Shown: piece after piece, positions 45,752-54,371 of the stretch
How positions within the stretch are numbered: position 1 is the first letter of the stretch
Layout: each line of letters opens with the position of its first letter
Assembly (NCBI GenBank): GCA_945906305.1
Contig: CAMDQT010000007.1
Coordinates: forward strand, 1 to 64,000
Direction: 5' to 3'
DNA from: Ferrithrix thermotolerans DSM 19514
GTDB lineage: Bacteria; Actinomycetota; Acidimicrobiia; Acidimicrobiales; CAIXPF01
DNA: 64,000 nucleotides
Position numbers and translations under genes: made by a program
Notes under the pieces: generated by a model
What the model was told of the DNA's origin: nothing
The model's input: the letters and a program-made list of their open reading frames with translations, nothing else
Database searches by the model: none

Positions 45752-46487
45752 CGGTGCTCCCCGATGTCGTGTTGTCGTGCCGGGCGTACACCACGACTGA
45801 CTTGGCCATCAACCGAGTGAGAATACGGTCCGCCAGGTGGGTGACAAACGGTCGTCGGGCGATATCCCACACCAGCAGACGGTGATAGGCGCGGACCCAA
45901 CGATGGTCCTCCCGGGCGATCCCGACGGCGCAGCGCAGCCACCAATACGGGGTGTGCAAGCCGTGGGCGGCGCCCAAGCCAAACGGCTCGAAACCGGCTG
46001 AGCGCAGCCGGTTTCGGAGTTCCACTGCGGTGTACACGCGTACGTGACCATCCTTGACGGCTGGGTAGTGGTAGTCCTCGGACAGCTTCCAGCACACGAT
46101 CTCCGCCAGCCATCCCGGTACCGTCACCGCCAGGGTCCCACCGGGTCGCAGCACGCGGGCGAGTTCGCGCAGTGCGTCGACATCACGGTCGATGTGTTCG
46201 AGGACCTCGGAGGCGATGATCCGGTCGAAGGCCGCGGTGGCGAAGGGGAGTTGCAGGGCGGAGCCCTGCACGGAGGCGGCCATCGCTTCAGCAGGGCATT
46301 GGCCGGCTTGGGCCATGGCCGCAAAGGTGTTGTTGCACGCTTGGAGTTCGTCGCGGCCGAGGTCGACCGCAATCGCGGTGGCACCGCGACGAAACGCCTC
46401 GAAGGCGTGGCGGCCGAAGCCGGCGCCGAGATCGAGTAACCGGTCGCCCGGTTCGAGGCCCAGCCGATCGAAGTCGACCGTGAGCAT
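45738..46487 (-). CDS. Class I SAM-dependent methyltransferase
   Basis: A 249-residue protein. The SAM-binding motif is GDRLLDLGAGFGRHAFEA, the acidic partner is AVDLGRDELQAC, and motif IV is DRIIASEVLEHIDRDVDA, as in UbiE/Coq5-like enzymes. The C-terminal half contains an aromatic region (EDYHYPAVKDGHVRVYTAVE) seen in sugar O-methyltransferase homologues. It directly follows the glycosyltransferase (stop and start share base 46487). The methylated product is unknown. Confidence 0.85.
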   Translation of the reverse strand: MLTVDFDRLGLEPGDRLLDLGAGFGRHAFEAFRRGATAIAVDLGRDELQACNNTFAAMAQAGQCPAEAMAASVQGSALQLPFATAAFDRIIASEVLEHIDRDVDALRELARVLRPGGTLAVTVPGWLAEIVCWKLSEDYHYPAVKDGHVRVYTAVELRNRLRSAGFEPFGLGAAHGLHTPYWWLRCAVGIAREDHRWVRAYHRLLVWDIARRPFVTHLADRILTRLMAKSVVVYARHDNTTSGSTDGAA

Positions 46488-47818
46488 CAGCGGCCGAGGC
46501 GTCCAAGGCGGGACCAGCCGTCATGGCGCTGGTCGGGCAACCCAGGGTGGCGCTTTTTGTCTTCGATCGTGCGCCGGTACTCCTCGACGGTGCGGGCGGC
46601 CATGATGGCCCAACTCCAGTTGTCGAGAACCCGTTGGCGCCCCCGGGCGCCCATGCCGGCGCGCAGCGCTGCGCCGCGTCCCAGCGTGGCCCGCAGTGCC
46701 TCGGCGAGCGCATCGCTATCGCCAGGCGCGACGAGCACGGCGGTGTCCCCGTCCTTTCCGACCACTTCGGGAATCGCCCCACCGGTGGTGGCGATCAGCG
46801 GTACCGCACAGCTTTGAGCCTCGATCGCGGGGAGGCTGAACCCCTCGTACAGCGAGGGCACCACCGCGACCTCGGCCTCGGCGTACAACTCGATGATGCG
46901 CGACTCGTCGACCCCGGTCACGAAGGAGACGGCGTCTTCCAAACCCAACTCGGCAATGGCCCGGTCGGAGGGCCCACCCGGCTTGCGGCGCCCGATGAGC
47001 ACCAGATGGGCGTGCGGCAGGTCGACGCGAACCTTGGCCAAGGCCTCGAGCAGAAAGCGCAGTCCCTTGAGGGCGACATCGGCCGAGGCGGTAGTGATGA
47101 TGCGGCCGGGGACAACGTCCACATCATGGAGGGGACGGAACAGCTGCACATTCACCCCGACCGGGATGACTTCAATCCGTTCGCCGGGGACCGCGAACTC
47201 AGCCTGGATGTCTCGGTGGGAGCTCTCTGACACGGTAATCACCCGCCGCATCCGGCGGGCGACGCGGACTTGCATTCGGGTGAAGCCGTGCCACCGTGCC
47301 TTGGAGATCCTCTCGTACCGGGTTCGTGCCGCTTGGAGTTCGAGCCGCTTGTCCACGGTTATGGGGTGGTGGATGGTGGCGATGACGGGCAGGCCGGCCC
47401 GCTCGATACCGAGCAGGCCGTAGCCGAGGCATTGGTTGTCGTGGACCACGTCGTAGGGAGGGCTGGCAGACCTCTGCCGCGCCGCAAGGTGGCGCCAGGC
47501 CCGCAGCGAGAATGACAACGGTTCGGGAAACGAGCCGCTCATGAACACCGCGGTCTCCACCCAATCCGGCCAACTCTTGAGCTCCCAGATGCCGGGCATG
47601 CGTAGCGGGTAGTGGTCGTTGTAGAGGTCGAGGCTGGCCAGCTTTATCAATGGCACGCGCTTGTCGAGGATCGGGTAAGGCTGGCCGCCCAGGACGTCGA
47701 CGCAATGGCCGAGATCGGCGAGTGCTTTGGTGAGGTGTCTGGTGTACACGCCCTGGCCGCCGACGTGGGGTTTCCCCCGGTAGCAGAGGTAGGCGATGCG
47801 CAGGGGAGACTCAGACAC
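46487..47818 (-). CDS. GT4-family glycosyltransferase
   Basis: A 443-residue GT-B glycosyltransferase. The N-terminal domain starts RIAYLCYRGKPHVGGQGVYT, with the Gly-rich donor-domain loop; the C-terminal domain holds RIITTASADVALKGLRFLLEA, the Glu of VPSLYEGFSLPAIEAQSCAVP, and TGGAIPEVVG. Such enzymes add a sugar from a nucleotide donor to a lipid or glycan acceptor. It opens the operon with the methyltransferase and the six-hairpin protein, and is divergent from dtd at 47882. Confidence 0.92.
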   Translation of the reverse strand: MSESPLRIAYLCYRGKPHVGGQGVYTRHLTKALADLGHCVDVLGGQPYPILDKRVPLIKLASLDLYNDHYPLRMPGIWELKSWPDWVETAVFMSGSFPEPLSFSLRAWRHLAARQRSASPPYDVVHDNQCLGYGLLGIERAGLPVIATIHHPITVDKRLELQAARTRYERISKARWHGFTRMQVRVARRMRRVITVSESSHRDIQAEFAVPGERIEVIPVGVNVQLFRPLHDVDVVPGRIITTASADVALKGLRFLLEALAKVRVDLPHAHLVLIGRRKPGGPSDRAIAELGLEDAVSFVTGVDESRIIELYAEAEVAVVPSLYEGFSLPAIEAQSCAVPLIATTGGAIPEVVGKDGDTAVLVAPGDSDALAEALRATLGRGAALRAGMGARGRQRVLDNWSWAIMAARTVEEYRRTIEDKKRHPGLPDQRHDGWSRLGRLGR

Positions 47819-47881
47819 GGGTGCTCACACTAGGGTCGACATCGGTTGTGGGCCGGAGGAAGCTCCTGGGGAGTTCGAAAC

Positions 47882-48319
47882 GTGCGTGCGGTGGTGCAAC
47901 GGGTGACTGAGGCGTCGGTCAGGGTCCACGGCGAGTTGGTCGGCGCCATCGGGGCCGGGCTGTGCGTGCTGGTGGGTGTCACCCATGGCGACACCAGCGC
48001 CGAGGCGATCAAGTTGGCCGCGAAGCTGTGGAACCTGCGGGTGATGGCGGACGAAGCGGGGGTCATGAACCGATCGGTGGCCGAAACCACCAAGGCGGTG
48101 CTGGTGGTCAGCCAGTTCACGCTGTACGGCAACACCGAACGTGGCCGACGTCCATCCTGGATCGACGCGGCCCGCCCCGAGGTGGCGGAGCCGCTGATCG
48201 ACGAGTTGGTGGCGGAATTGGGGCGGCTAGGGGCCTTCGTCGCCACCGGCCGTTTCCGGACCGACATGGCCGTGTCGCTGACGAATGATGGTCCTGTCAC
48301 CGTGCTGATCGACCTCTGA
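47882..48319 (+). CDS. dtd: D-aminoacyl-tRNA deacylase
   Basis: A 145-residue DTD. It removes D-amino acids (and glycine from tRNA-Ala) by chiral proofreading. The SQFTLYGNTERGRRPSW motif with the invariant SQ-T, and the TNDGPVTVLID motif with Gly-cisPro, are both present. GTG at 47882 follows GGGGAG; the longer frame from 47846 adds no family sequence. It is divergent from the glycosyltransferase operon and converges on lnt. Confidence 0.95.
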   Translation: MRAVVQRVTEASVRVHGELVGAIGAGLCVLVGVTHGDTSAEAIKLAAKLWNLRVMADEAGVMNRSVAETTKAVLVVSQFTLYGNTERGRRPSWIDAARPEVAEPLIDELVAELGRLGAFVATGRFRTDMAVSLTNDGPVTVLIDL

Positions 48320-48344
48320 GCGTTGGCGCTTGTTCGTGCGCCGG

Positions 48345-49811
48345 TCAGGCGGTGCCAGGTCGACGCCGGGCCATGAGGTGCGCGACAAGCAACACCAGCA
48401 GACACGCGGCGAGTGCGGGCCACGGTCCGAAGCGCACCGACCAGGTAAACCCGGCGCGACGCCAAACGGTCTGGTGCAGCACCGCTGTTTCGCTAATGGC
48501 GGTGCGCTGCTGCACCGTTCCATCGGGCGAAACGACGGCCGAAAAGCCGGTGGGGGCGGCCTGGAGGACCCAACGGCCGGTTTCCAGCGCCCGTAGCTGC
48601 GACGAGGCCACCTGCTGGGATTGCACGATTGTCAGCCAGTAGCTCGACCCGTTCGTAGGGTTGAGAAGTACCTCGCCACCATGACTGATGGCGTCGCGGG
48701 CACGGCGCTCGAAGAACACCTCCCAGGAGATCACCACGCCCATCGTTCCGCGGCGTGTTTCGAGCACGGCGGGTTTGGTTCCGGGTACCGCGTCGCTGGG
48801 CACGAAGCGCGACACCGCCCCACCGGAGAGCAGATCCAAGCTGCGCCGAAACGGCACGTATTCACCGAAAGGCACGCGGCGCACCTTGTCGTAGCGGCTG
48901 ATCGTGGAGCCATCGGGGGTGATCACCACCGATGCGTTGAAGAAACGCCCCGGGAACGATTCCACGATGCCAGCAATGACGGGCGCCTCGACCCTGCCCG
49001 CGAGTTCGATAAGTGAATGCTCCTCGGACGTGCCCGCCAACGGACCGGTCACGCTCACCACGTTCTCGGGCCACAGCACCAGGGCCACGGGCATTTCGAC
49101 GGCCGCCGACGCGGCGAGATGCCGTTCGAACACCGCATCGGCGTCGGAGTACACCGCCCGCGTCCGTTGTGGTCCGCCGCCTTGGACCACGGCCACCTCA
49201 AGGGGACCGATGTCGTGTCCGTCGGGGGCCACCGCGGCCAGTGCGAGCAGGCCACCGATCACGGCGAGGCCGGCTGTAGCGGCCCGCCACTGGCGACCTA
49301 CCGCTGCGGCGAGGGCCATGGCCGCGGTGGCGGTGGCCACGGTCAGCATGACGCTGCCGCCGATCCGGGACACCGGGGCCAGAGGCGAGCCCACCTGGCT
49401 CATGGCCAACGTTGAAAGCGGAACTCCACCGAAGGGCACCACGCTGCGGGCGAACTCGGCCCCGGCCAAAACGGCGGGAATCGCCAGGTAGGTGGCCGGT
49501 CGCCCTTCGGGAAGGGCCGCGGCGGCGAGGCCGACGAAGGCGGACAGCAACCCTGCCGTCACCACATAGCCCGGGACGGAGAAGTCCACGACCCACACCG
49601 TCGAGGGCACCAACCAGGCCAGGCCGGCGAGCCAACCCCACCAGAAGCGGCTCTGACGACTGGTGGCCGCGAACAATCCAGGGAACAGGGCGATGCCGAT
49701 GATGGCCAGCGGCCACCATCCCCATGGCGGCATGGCGAGCGCGATGGCCATGCCAGCCAGCACGGCTCGACCGGCCCGCGCCGCCCGACCTGCACGCAAA
49801 GCTCGAATCAT
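48345..49811 (-). CDS. lnt: Apolipoprotein N-acyltransferase homologue with Ser at catalytic Cys position
   Basis: About 488 residues from ATG 49811. A hydrophobic N-terminal part (about seven helices, starting LAMPPWGWWPLAIIGIALFP) is followed by a nitrilase domain. The catalytic Glu is in LVLWPENVVSV and the Lys in RYDKVRRVPFGEYVPFR. The position of the Cys nucleophile, ICYE in E. coli, reads ISWE here (TCC codon, about 48737 on the minus strand), so acyl transfer by the known thioester route is not expected. A conserved NPTNGSSYW segment follows. It may be an inactive or altered paralogue. The upstream frame to 49952 was rejected. Confidence 0.88.
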   Translation of the reverse strand: MIRALRAGRAARAGRAVLAGMAIALAMPPWGWWPLAIIGIALFPGLFAATSRQSRFWWGWLAGLAWLVPSTVWVVDFSVPGYVVTAGLLSAFVGLAAAALPEGRPATYLAIPAVLAGAEFARSVVPFGGVPLSTLAMSQVGSPLAPVSRIGGSVMLTVATATAAMALAAAVGRQWRAATAGLAVIGGLLALAAVAPDGHDIGPLEVAVVQGGGPQRTRAVYSDADAVFERHLAASAAVEMPVALVLWPENVVSVTGPLAGTSEEHSLIELAGRVEAPVIAGIVESFPGRFFNASVVITPDGSTISRYDKVRRVPFGEYVPFRRSLDLLSGGAVSRFVPSDAVPGTKPAVLETRRGTMGVVISWEVFFERRARDAISHGGEVLLNPTNGSSYWLTIVQSQQVASSQLRALETGRWVLQAAPTGFSAVVSPDGTVQQRTAISETAVLHQTVWRRAGFTWSVRFGPWPALAACLLVLLVAHLMARRRPGTA

Positions 49812-49830
49812 CGGCTCCAGGCTAGGGCGA

Positions 49831-50589
49831 TCAGGGGTCAGACACGGTCGGGGTGGCGGTGGCATCGACCGGGGAAGCGACGCCTGGTGGGTCAAGCATC
49901 TGCAGACGCACGACAATGCGGTAGGCGGCGGATCCCGGTGGATGGCAGGCAAACAAGGTCGAGGTATAGGCCTCGGTCTGATCCGCGATGTGGACCTCGT
50001 CCGGCGTCACCACATCGGTGCGGCTGACGGCGTAAGTGAAGGTGCCAGCGTCGGTGCGGTAGATCACCCGATCGCCAGCCTGCAGTTGATCGAGGTTGCG
50101 GAAGGGTTTGGAGTACGTCGTGCGGTGCCCGGCGATGACGACGTTGCCCATCTGTCCGGGCAATGCGGTACCCGGCCAGTGGGACGGACCTCGGTTGATG
50201 GCCGTCAGGGTCATGCCTTGGTGCACCTCCTCGTCGAGGCCGATGGCGGGTATGACGATGCGGGCGACGACGATCTCCGGCGTGTCCGCATACGGGTCGA
50301 GCGGCAAGGGTGCAGGTACTGGCAGCGCCGGTTTCGTTGTCGTAGTGGGCGTTTCGGAAACCGTCGAGGTGCTCGGTGGTGATGCGGGTTCCTTGGGGGT
50401 ATCGCTGGCGTAAGACCGACCGCCGATGGGTGCGGCTCCGGCCCGGGCCGACGCCAAGCTGGCCTCGATGTTCAACCGTTCGACGCGGTCGCTCCACACC
50501 AGGCCACAAATGGCCAGCACGGCCAGCACGGCCAGCGCTGGGACGGCCAGACGAGCCGGCCTGAATGACGGTGGGTGAGCTACCCGCAC
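49831..50589 (-). CDS. Sortase, class E-like
   Basis: A 252-residue sortase. One N-terminal membrane helix (AVPALAVLAVLAICGLVW) anchors it, followed by a Pro/Thr-rich stalk and the barrel. The catalytic His is in GNVVIAGHRTTY, the Cys in STLFACHPPGS, and the Arg in YRIVVRLQ, all in correct order. Sortases cleave an LPXTG-like signal and attach proteins to the wall or to each other; no substrate with such a motif is seen in this window. It starts 19 bases upstream of lnt on the same strand. Confidence 0.9.
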   Translation of the reverse strand: MRVAHPPSFRPARLAVPALAVLAVLAICGLVWSDRVERLNIEASLASARAGAAPIGGRSYASDTPKEPASPPSTSTVSETPTTTTKPALPVPAPLPLDPYADTPEIVVARIVIPAIGLDEEVHQGMTLTAINRGPSHWPGTALPGQMGNVVIAGHRTTYSKPFRNLDQLQAGDRVIYRTDAGTFTYAVSRTDVVTPDEVHIADQTEAYTSTLFACHPPGSAAYRIVVRLQMLDPPGVASPVDATATPTVSDP

Positions 50590-50698
50590 TGCACCCAGCG
50601 TAGGACCCAGGGTTTCGAAGTGCTCCTCGCCGATGCGCGGTGCCGGACCCCAGCCCCCGCTAGCCGCGGACGTTCGTCCTGTGGGTTCTTCGAACGGC

Positions 50699-52108
50699 CT
50701 AGGAGGCGGTCGGCACCAATTGTTTGATCAGGGTCCGCGCCGCTCGCCGTCCCGAGTCGATACAGGCCGGTATCCCCAGGCCGCGTAGCGACGCTCCTGC
50801 GAGCACTACCCGAGGCAGGTGATCAGCCAAGTCGGCTTCGATGAGGGCGATGCGCTTCTCGTGTCCGGGTTGATACTGAGGCAGAGCATCGGGCCAGCGG
50901 TTGACGCGCACCGCGACCGGTTCGGCCTCGATGCCCATGAGCGACGCGAGCTCGGCTCGGACGGCGAGGATCAGGTCACGGTCCTCAAGATCGACAAAGC
51001 GAGTGTCGTCGCTTCGACCCACCGATGCCCGGAGGCGGACGAGGCCGTCGGCGCCGAGGTGGGGGAATTTGGAAGATGACCAGGAGCAAGCAGTCAGCAA
51101 TAGTCCAGCGCGCCGCGGCACCAGAAACCCCGAGGCGTCGAGCAAGCCGGGCACGGCGGCGCGTTCGAATGCCAGGGAGATGATGGCGACCGAGGCATAC
51201 CTGAGGGTCTGTAGTTGTGCGCCCACCGAAGCGACATGGGCGCGCAACAGGTTGGCGCTGACCGGGGCGGGGGTGGCCACCACCACGGCATCGACGGTTT
51301 CCGACGTTGCTCCGATAGTGACGGCCAATCGGCCGTCAGGCTGTTCGACGAGGTCGGTGGCAGTCTCGCCGAGCCGAAAATGGTCAGTCCCGATGGCGTC
51401 GACCAAGGCGGCGATGAGCGTACCCATGCCTCCGGGCAGAGCGGCGAACACGGGTGCGCGTTCGCCGCTCGACGGTAGTGCCCCGAGTTGGGCGCGGGCG
51501 CCGCGCATGAGGCTTTGGTCGCGCTGGGCGGCCGCGAACAGCTGCGCCGCCCCGAGCTTCGCGCTGAGGTCATCCGCTCGCCCGGCGTTGACTCCGGAGA
51601 GCAACGGGTCTACGAGCATCTCGAACACCTCGTCCCCGAGGCGGCTGCGCACCAGCTCTCCGACGGAGCGGTCCACCTCGAGGTTCTCTTCCGGCGGCCC
51701 TTCCGGTCGGGCAAGGTCCTCCGCCATTCGGGCGAGTCCGGCGTCGCTGAGCAGGCCGCTGGCCCGAACGGCTTCGACATCGCTCGGCACGCCCAGAACG
51801 AGGCCCTCGGGTAGTCGCCGGAGCTGTCCTTCGTGCACCACTAGTGCTGAACCGATAGCGGGGTGGATCAGCGTCGCCTCCAACCCGAGGTCGCGGCAAA
51901 GATCGATTCCCCAGGCCAGGCGGGCCAGAAACATGTCCGCCGATTCGTCGAGGTCAATCCCGGCCAACGGGCTGGTTCGGAGCTTGCCCCCGGCTCGATC
52001 AGCCGGGTCGATCACCACGACGTCGACCCCAGACCGGGTCAGCTCGAAGGCGGCGCTCAATCCGGCGATGCCGGCGCCGAGAACGGCCACTTTGGGGGTG
52101 ACGCTCAC
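50699..52108 (-). CDS. hemG: Protoporphyrinogen/coproporphyrinogen oxidase (HemY/CgoX type)
   Basis: A 469-residue FAD enzyme. The Rossmann motif VLGAGIAGLSAAFELTRSG and the acidic GG motif VVIDPADRAGGKLRT come first; RLAWGIDLCRDLG and the C-terminal FAD piece VVLAGASLRGLGIPACIDSG follow. In the coproporphyrin-dependent pathway of actinobacteria this enzyme oxidises coproporphyrinogen III to coproporphyrin III, ahead of ferrochelatase and HemQ. Its start overlaps the hemE stop (ATGA at 52105-52108), so it is translated with HemE. Confidence 0.92.
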   Translation of the reverse strand: MSVTPKVAVLGAGIAGLSAAFELTRSGVDVVVIDPADRAGGKLRTSPLAGIDLDESADMFLARLAWGIDLCRDLGLEATLIHPAIGSALVVHEGQLRRLPEGLVLGVPSDVEAVRASGLLSDAGLARMAEDLARPEGPPEENLEVDRSVGELVRSRLGDEVFEMLVDPLLSGVNAGRADDLSAKLGAAQLFAAAQRDQSLMRGARAQLGALPSSGERAPVFAALPGGMGTLIAALVDAIGTDHFRLGETATDLVEQPDGRLAVTIGATSETVDAVVVATPAPVSANLLRAHVASVGAQLQTLRYASVAIISLAFERAAVPGLLDASGFLVPRRAGLLLTACSWSSSKFPHLGADGLVRLRASVGRSDDTRFVDLEDRDLILAVRAELASLMGIEAEPVAVRVNRWPDALPQYQPGHEKRIALIEADLADHLPRVVLAGASLRGLGIPACIDSGRRAARTLIKQLVPTAS

Positions 52109-53163
52109 GCCTGGTCTTCAACGTTTGAACCGACTGGCTGGGCGTGGACGAACTCGGCGAGACGCGCCAATACGTCGGGGTTGCTCTCGGGCAGAACGCC
52201 GTGGCCGAGGTTGAAGATGTGGCCGTGGTGGGCGCCGTTGCGGCGCAGAATGTCGGTCGCCTCCACCTGGACCTGAGGCCAGCCCGCGAGGATCACTGCC
52301 GGGTCGAGGTTGCCCTGAAGGCTGATGTGGGTTGGTACCCGGGCCCGTGCCGCATCGAGAGGCACTCGCCAGTCGACCCCGACGACCTCCACCCCGGCGG
52401 TGGCCATCAATGCCAGCAGCTCACCGGTGGTGACTCCGAAATGGATCCGCGGCACGCCGAGGTCGGCCACCCCGGCGAATACGGCCCGAGTGTGCGGGAG
52501 CACGTAGCGCTCGTAATGCGCCGGGTGCAGCGCCCCGGCCCAACTGTCGAAGACCTGCACGACGGAGGCACCGGCGGCGATCTGAGCCCGCAGGGACGCC
52601 ACCGCGTGTTGTGCCAGCCGACTGAGCAACTCGCGAAACAACTCGGGGTCGCCCAACATCAGTGCTTTGGTCTTGGTGTAGGTACGCGACGGACCACCTT
52701 CGATGAGGTAGCTGGCAACGGTGAAAGGCGCCCCGGCGAAACCGATCAGCGGAACGCTGAGCTCGCGCACCAAGAGCCGAACGGTCTCCGCCACATAGGG
52801 CAGGTCGTGGTCGGGTTCGAGCGGCCGGACCCGGTCGAGATCGGCTCGGGACCGGAACGGTTTCTCGGCCACCGGCCCGATGCCGGTCTTGATGTCCACC
52901 CCGAAACCGACCGCAGCAATGGGGACCATGATGTCGGAATACAGGATGGCTGCGTCAGTGTCGTAGCGGCGGATCGGTTGCAGGGTGATCTCGGCGGCGA
53001 GCGCAGGGTCTCTAACGGCGTGCAGAATACTGCCGGTGCCGCGGATGGCCCGATATTCCGGCAGTGAGCGCCCGGCCTGGCGTTGGAACCACACGGGGCG
53101 CCGTGTTGGCCTTTCGCCCCTACAGGCGGCGAGGAACGGTGAGCTTGTCGGGTCTGCGCTCAT
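52105..53163 (-). CDS. hemE: Uroporphyrinogen decarboxylase
   Basis: A 352-residue HemE converting uroporphyrinogen III to coproporphyrinogen III. PVWFQRQAGRSLPEYRAI is the N-terminal motif (with Gln and Ser where Met and Tyr are common, but the catalytic Arg residues kept); AAILYSDIMVP has the active-site Asp; GFAGAPFTVASYLIEGG, QVFDSWAGAL and FGVTTGELL are family segments. It lies between hemG and a patatin gene with ATGA overlaps on both sides. Confidence 0.96.
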   Translation of the reverse strand: MSADPTSSPFLAACRGERPTRRPVWFQRQAGRSLPEYRAIRGTGSILHAVRDPALAAEITLQPIRRYDTDAAILYSDIMVPIAAVGFGVDIKTGIGPVAEKPFRSRADLDRVRPLEPDHDLPYVAETVRLLVRELSVPLIGFAGAPFTVASYLIEGGPSRTYTKTKALMLGDPELFRELLSRLAQHAVASLRAQIAAGASVVQVFDSWAGALHPAHYERYVLPHTRAVFAGVADLGVPRIHFGVTTGELLALMATAGVEVVGVDWRVPLDAARARVPTHISLQGNLDPAVILAGWPQVQVEATDILRRNGAHHGHIFNLGHGVLPESNPDVLARLAEFVHAQPVGSNVEDQA

Positions 53164-54218
53164 GACACCACGGTTGGGGTGAGAAGCACGGCGAGTTCGT
53201 GGTCGGAACGCAGCCGAGCGGCGACTGATGCAAAGGCCTGCTCGGCGATGTCGACCCCACCATCGGGGCTAGGCCCACGAGCGTCGAGCACAACGAGGTC
53301 GTCCTGTGTTGGCTCGATGGTGACAACTGGGGTGCCCGAACGGAGGACCCGTCGGACTTCGGCTTGCAGCACAGCTCGATGGTAGGCCCGCGCCACCAGC
53401 CGTCGAGGTTTGCAGCCGTCTTGGCGCGCCGCAGCCAGCAGGCGCCCGGTGGCTCTCAGCCCGTGCGGCGTGGACAGTGGCGCGATGATCACCACGACGT
53501 CAAAGCCAACATGAGCGAGCAGGTCGGCATTGGTAGCGGACCAGGTTCCACCGTCCACATACTGCTCATCGTGGACCGCAACGGGGCTGAACCGCCTTGG
53601 TACGGCGCAGGAGGCCGCTACAGCGCGGCCTACGTCGAGGGGCGGGTGGTCGTCACGCCCGAATACCACCCGTCGGCCGTCGCGCATCCGCACCGCGCAC
53701 AGCCACAGCGAGGCAGCGGGCCAGCGAGCGTGCAACGCGCGATGGTGCTCGCCGAGCGGAGTTGGGCTGCGAACACCCCGACGCAAGGCTCCGGCCAGCA
53801 TCACGCCAGGACGTGGGGGCCAGCGCAGCAGCCCACGGGCGGCAAGAAGGACCGACGCCGGTCCCTGCCGCGGGCGGTGTTCGGGGCCACCATCCCACGC
53901 CAGGGCGGGCAGCAGGGCCACCAAGGCGTCACCTTCCGGCGACAGTGTTCGACCGAGCCTGTGAGCGTAAAGATCCGCGCCGGACAGGCCGGCCCGCAGA
54001 AGGGATCCAATTGCGGCGCCGGCTGAGGTTCCCACGATCAAGTCTGCGCCGCGGGCGTCGAAGCGGCCGTGTTCGCCGAGCGCGGCCAGCGCTCCGATGT
54101 GGAACGCGTAGCCCGCGACGCCGCCCGCACCGAGCACCAAGCCGACCGACCGGGTCCGCCCGGGGCGACCGAGCGTGACCGTTGAGGGCAACGGTGTCGT
54201 CTCGGGGCTGGGATCCAC
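53160..54218 (-). CDS. Patatin-like phospholipase family protein
   Basis: A 352-residue patatin-fold hydrolase. The oxyanion loop is LVLGAGGVAGYAFHIGAL, the nucleophile is in IVGTSAGAAIGSLL, and the catalytic Asp is in QYVDGGTWSATN. Such enzymes hydrolyse lipid ester bonds. The C-terminal 80 residues look less conserved. Its stop overlaps the hemE start, so a lipid hydrolase is translated together with two heme enzymes; the reason is unknown. A 150-base divergent gap separates it from the metalloprotease-like gene. Confidence 0.88.
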   Translation of the reverse strand: MDPSPETTPLPSTVTLGRPGRTRSVGLVLGAGGVAGYAFHIGALAALGEHGRFDARGADLIVGTSAGAAIGSLLRAGLSGADLYAHRLGRTLSPEGDALVALLPALAWDGGPEHRPRQGPASVLLAARGLLRWPPRPGVMLAGALRRGVRSPTPLGEHHRALHARWPAASLWLCAVRMRDGRRVVFGRDDHPPLDVGRAVAASCAVPRRFSPVAVHDEQYVDGGTWSATNADLLAHVGFDVVVIIAPLSTPHGLRATGRLLAAARQDGCKPRRLVARAYHRAVLQAEVRRVLRSGTPVVTIEPTQDDLVVLDARGPSPDGGVDIAEQAFASVAARLRSDHELAVLLTPTVVS

Positions 54219-54371
54219 CGGCCGATGCTACGGCCCCTCCGTCAGGCAAACGTCCGTCATGCAAACTGGTGAAATTTGCTGCGGTTCACCCATCGGTAGC
54301 ATGGGTGTCGCTCGGGTGCGGCGATGATTTCGCCGTTGGTGATCTGTCCGGTTGTCCTCGGTGGAGCAGGT

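Noticed and set aside
49812-49952. N-terminal extension of the lnt frame
   Set aside because: It would overlap the sortase 3' end and lacks membrane-helix character; ATG 49811 starts just before the first helix.
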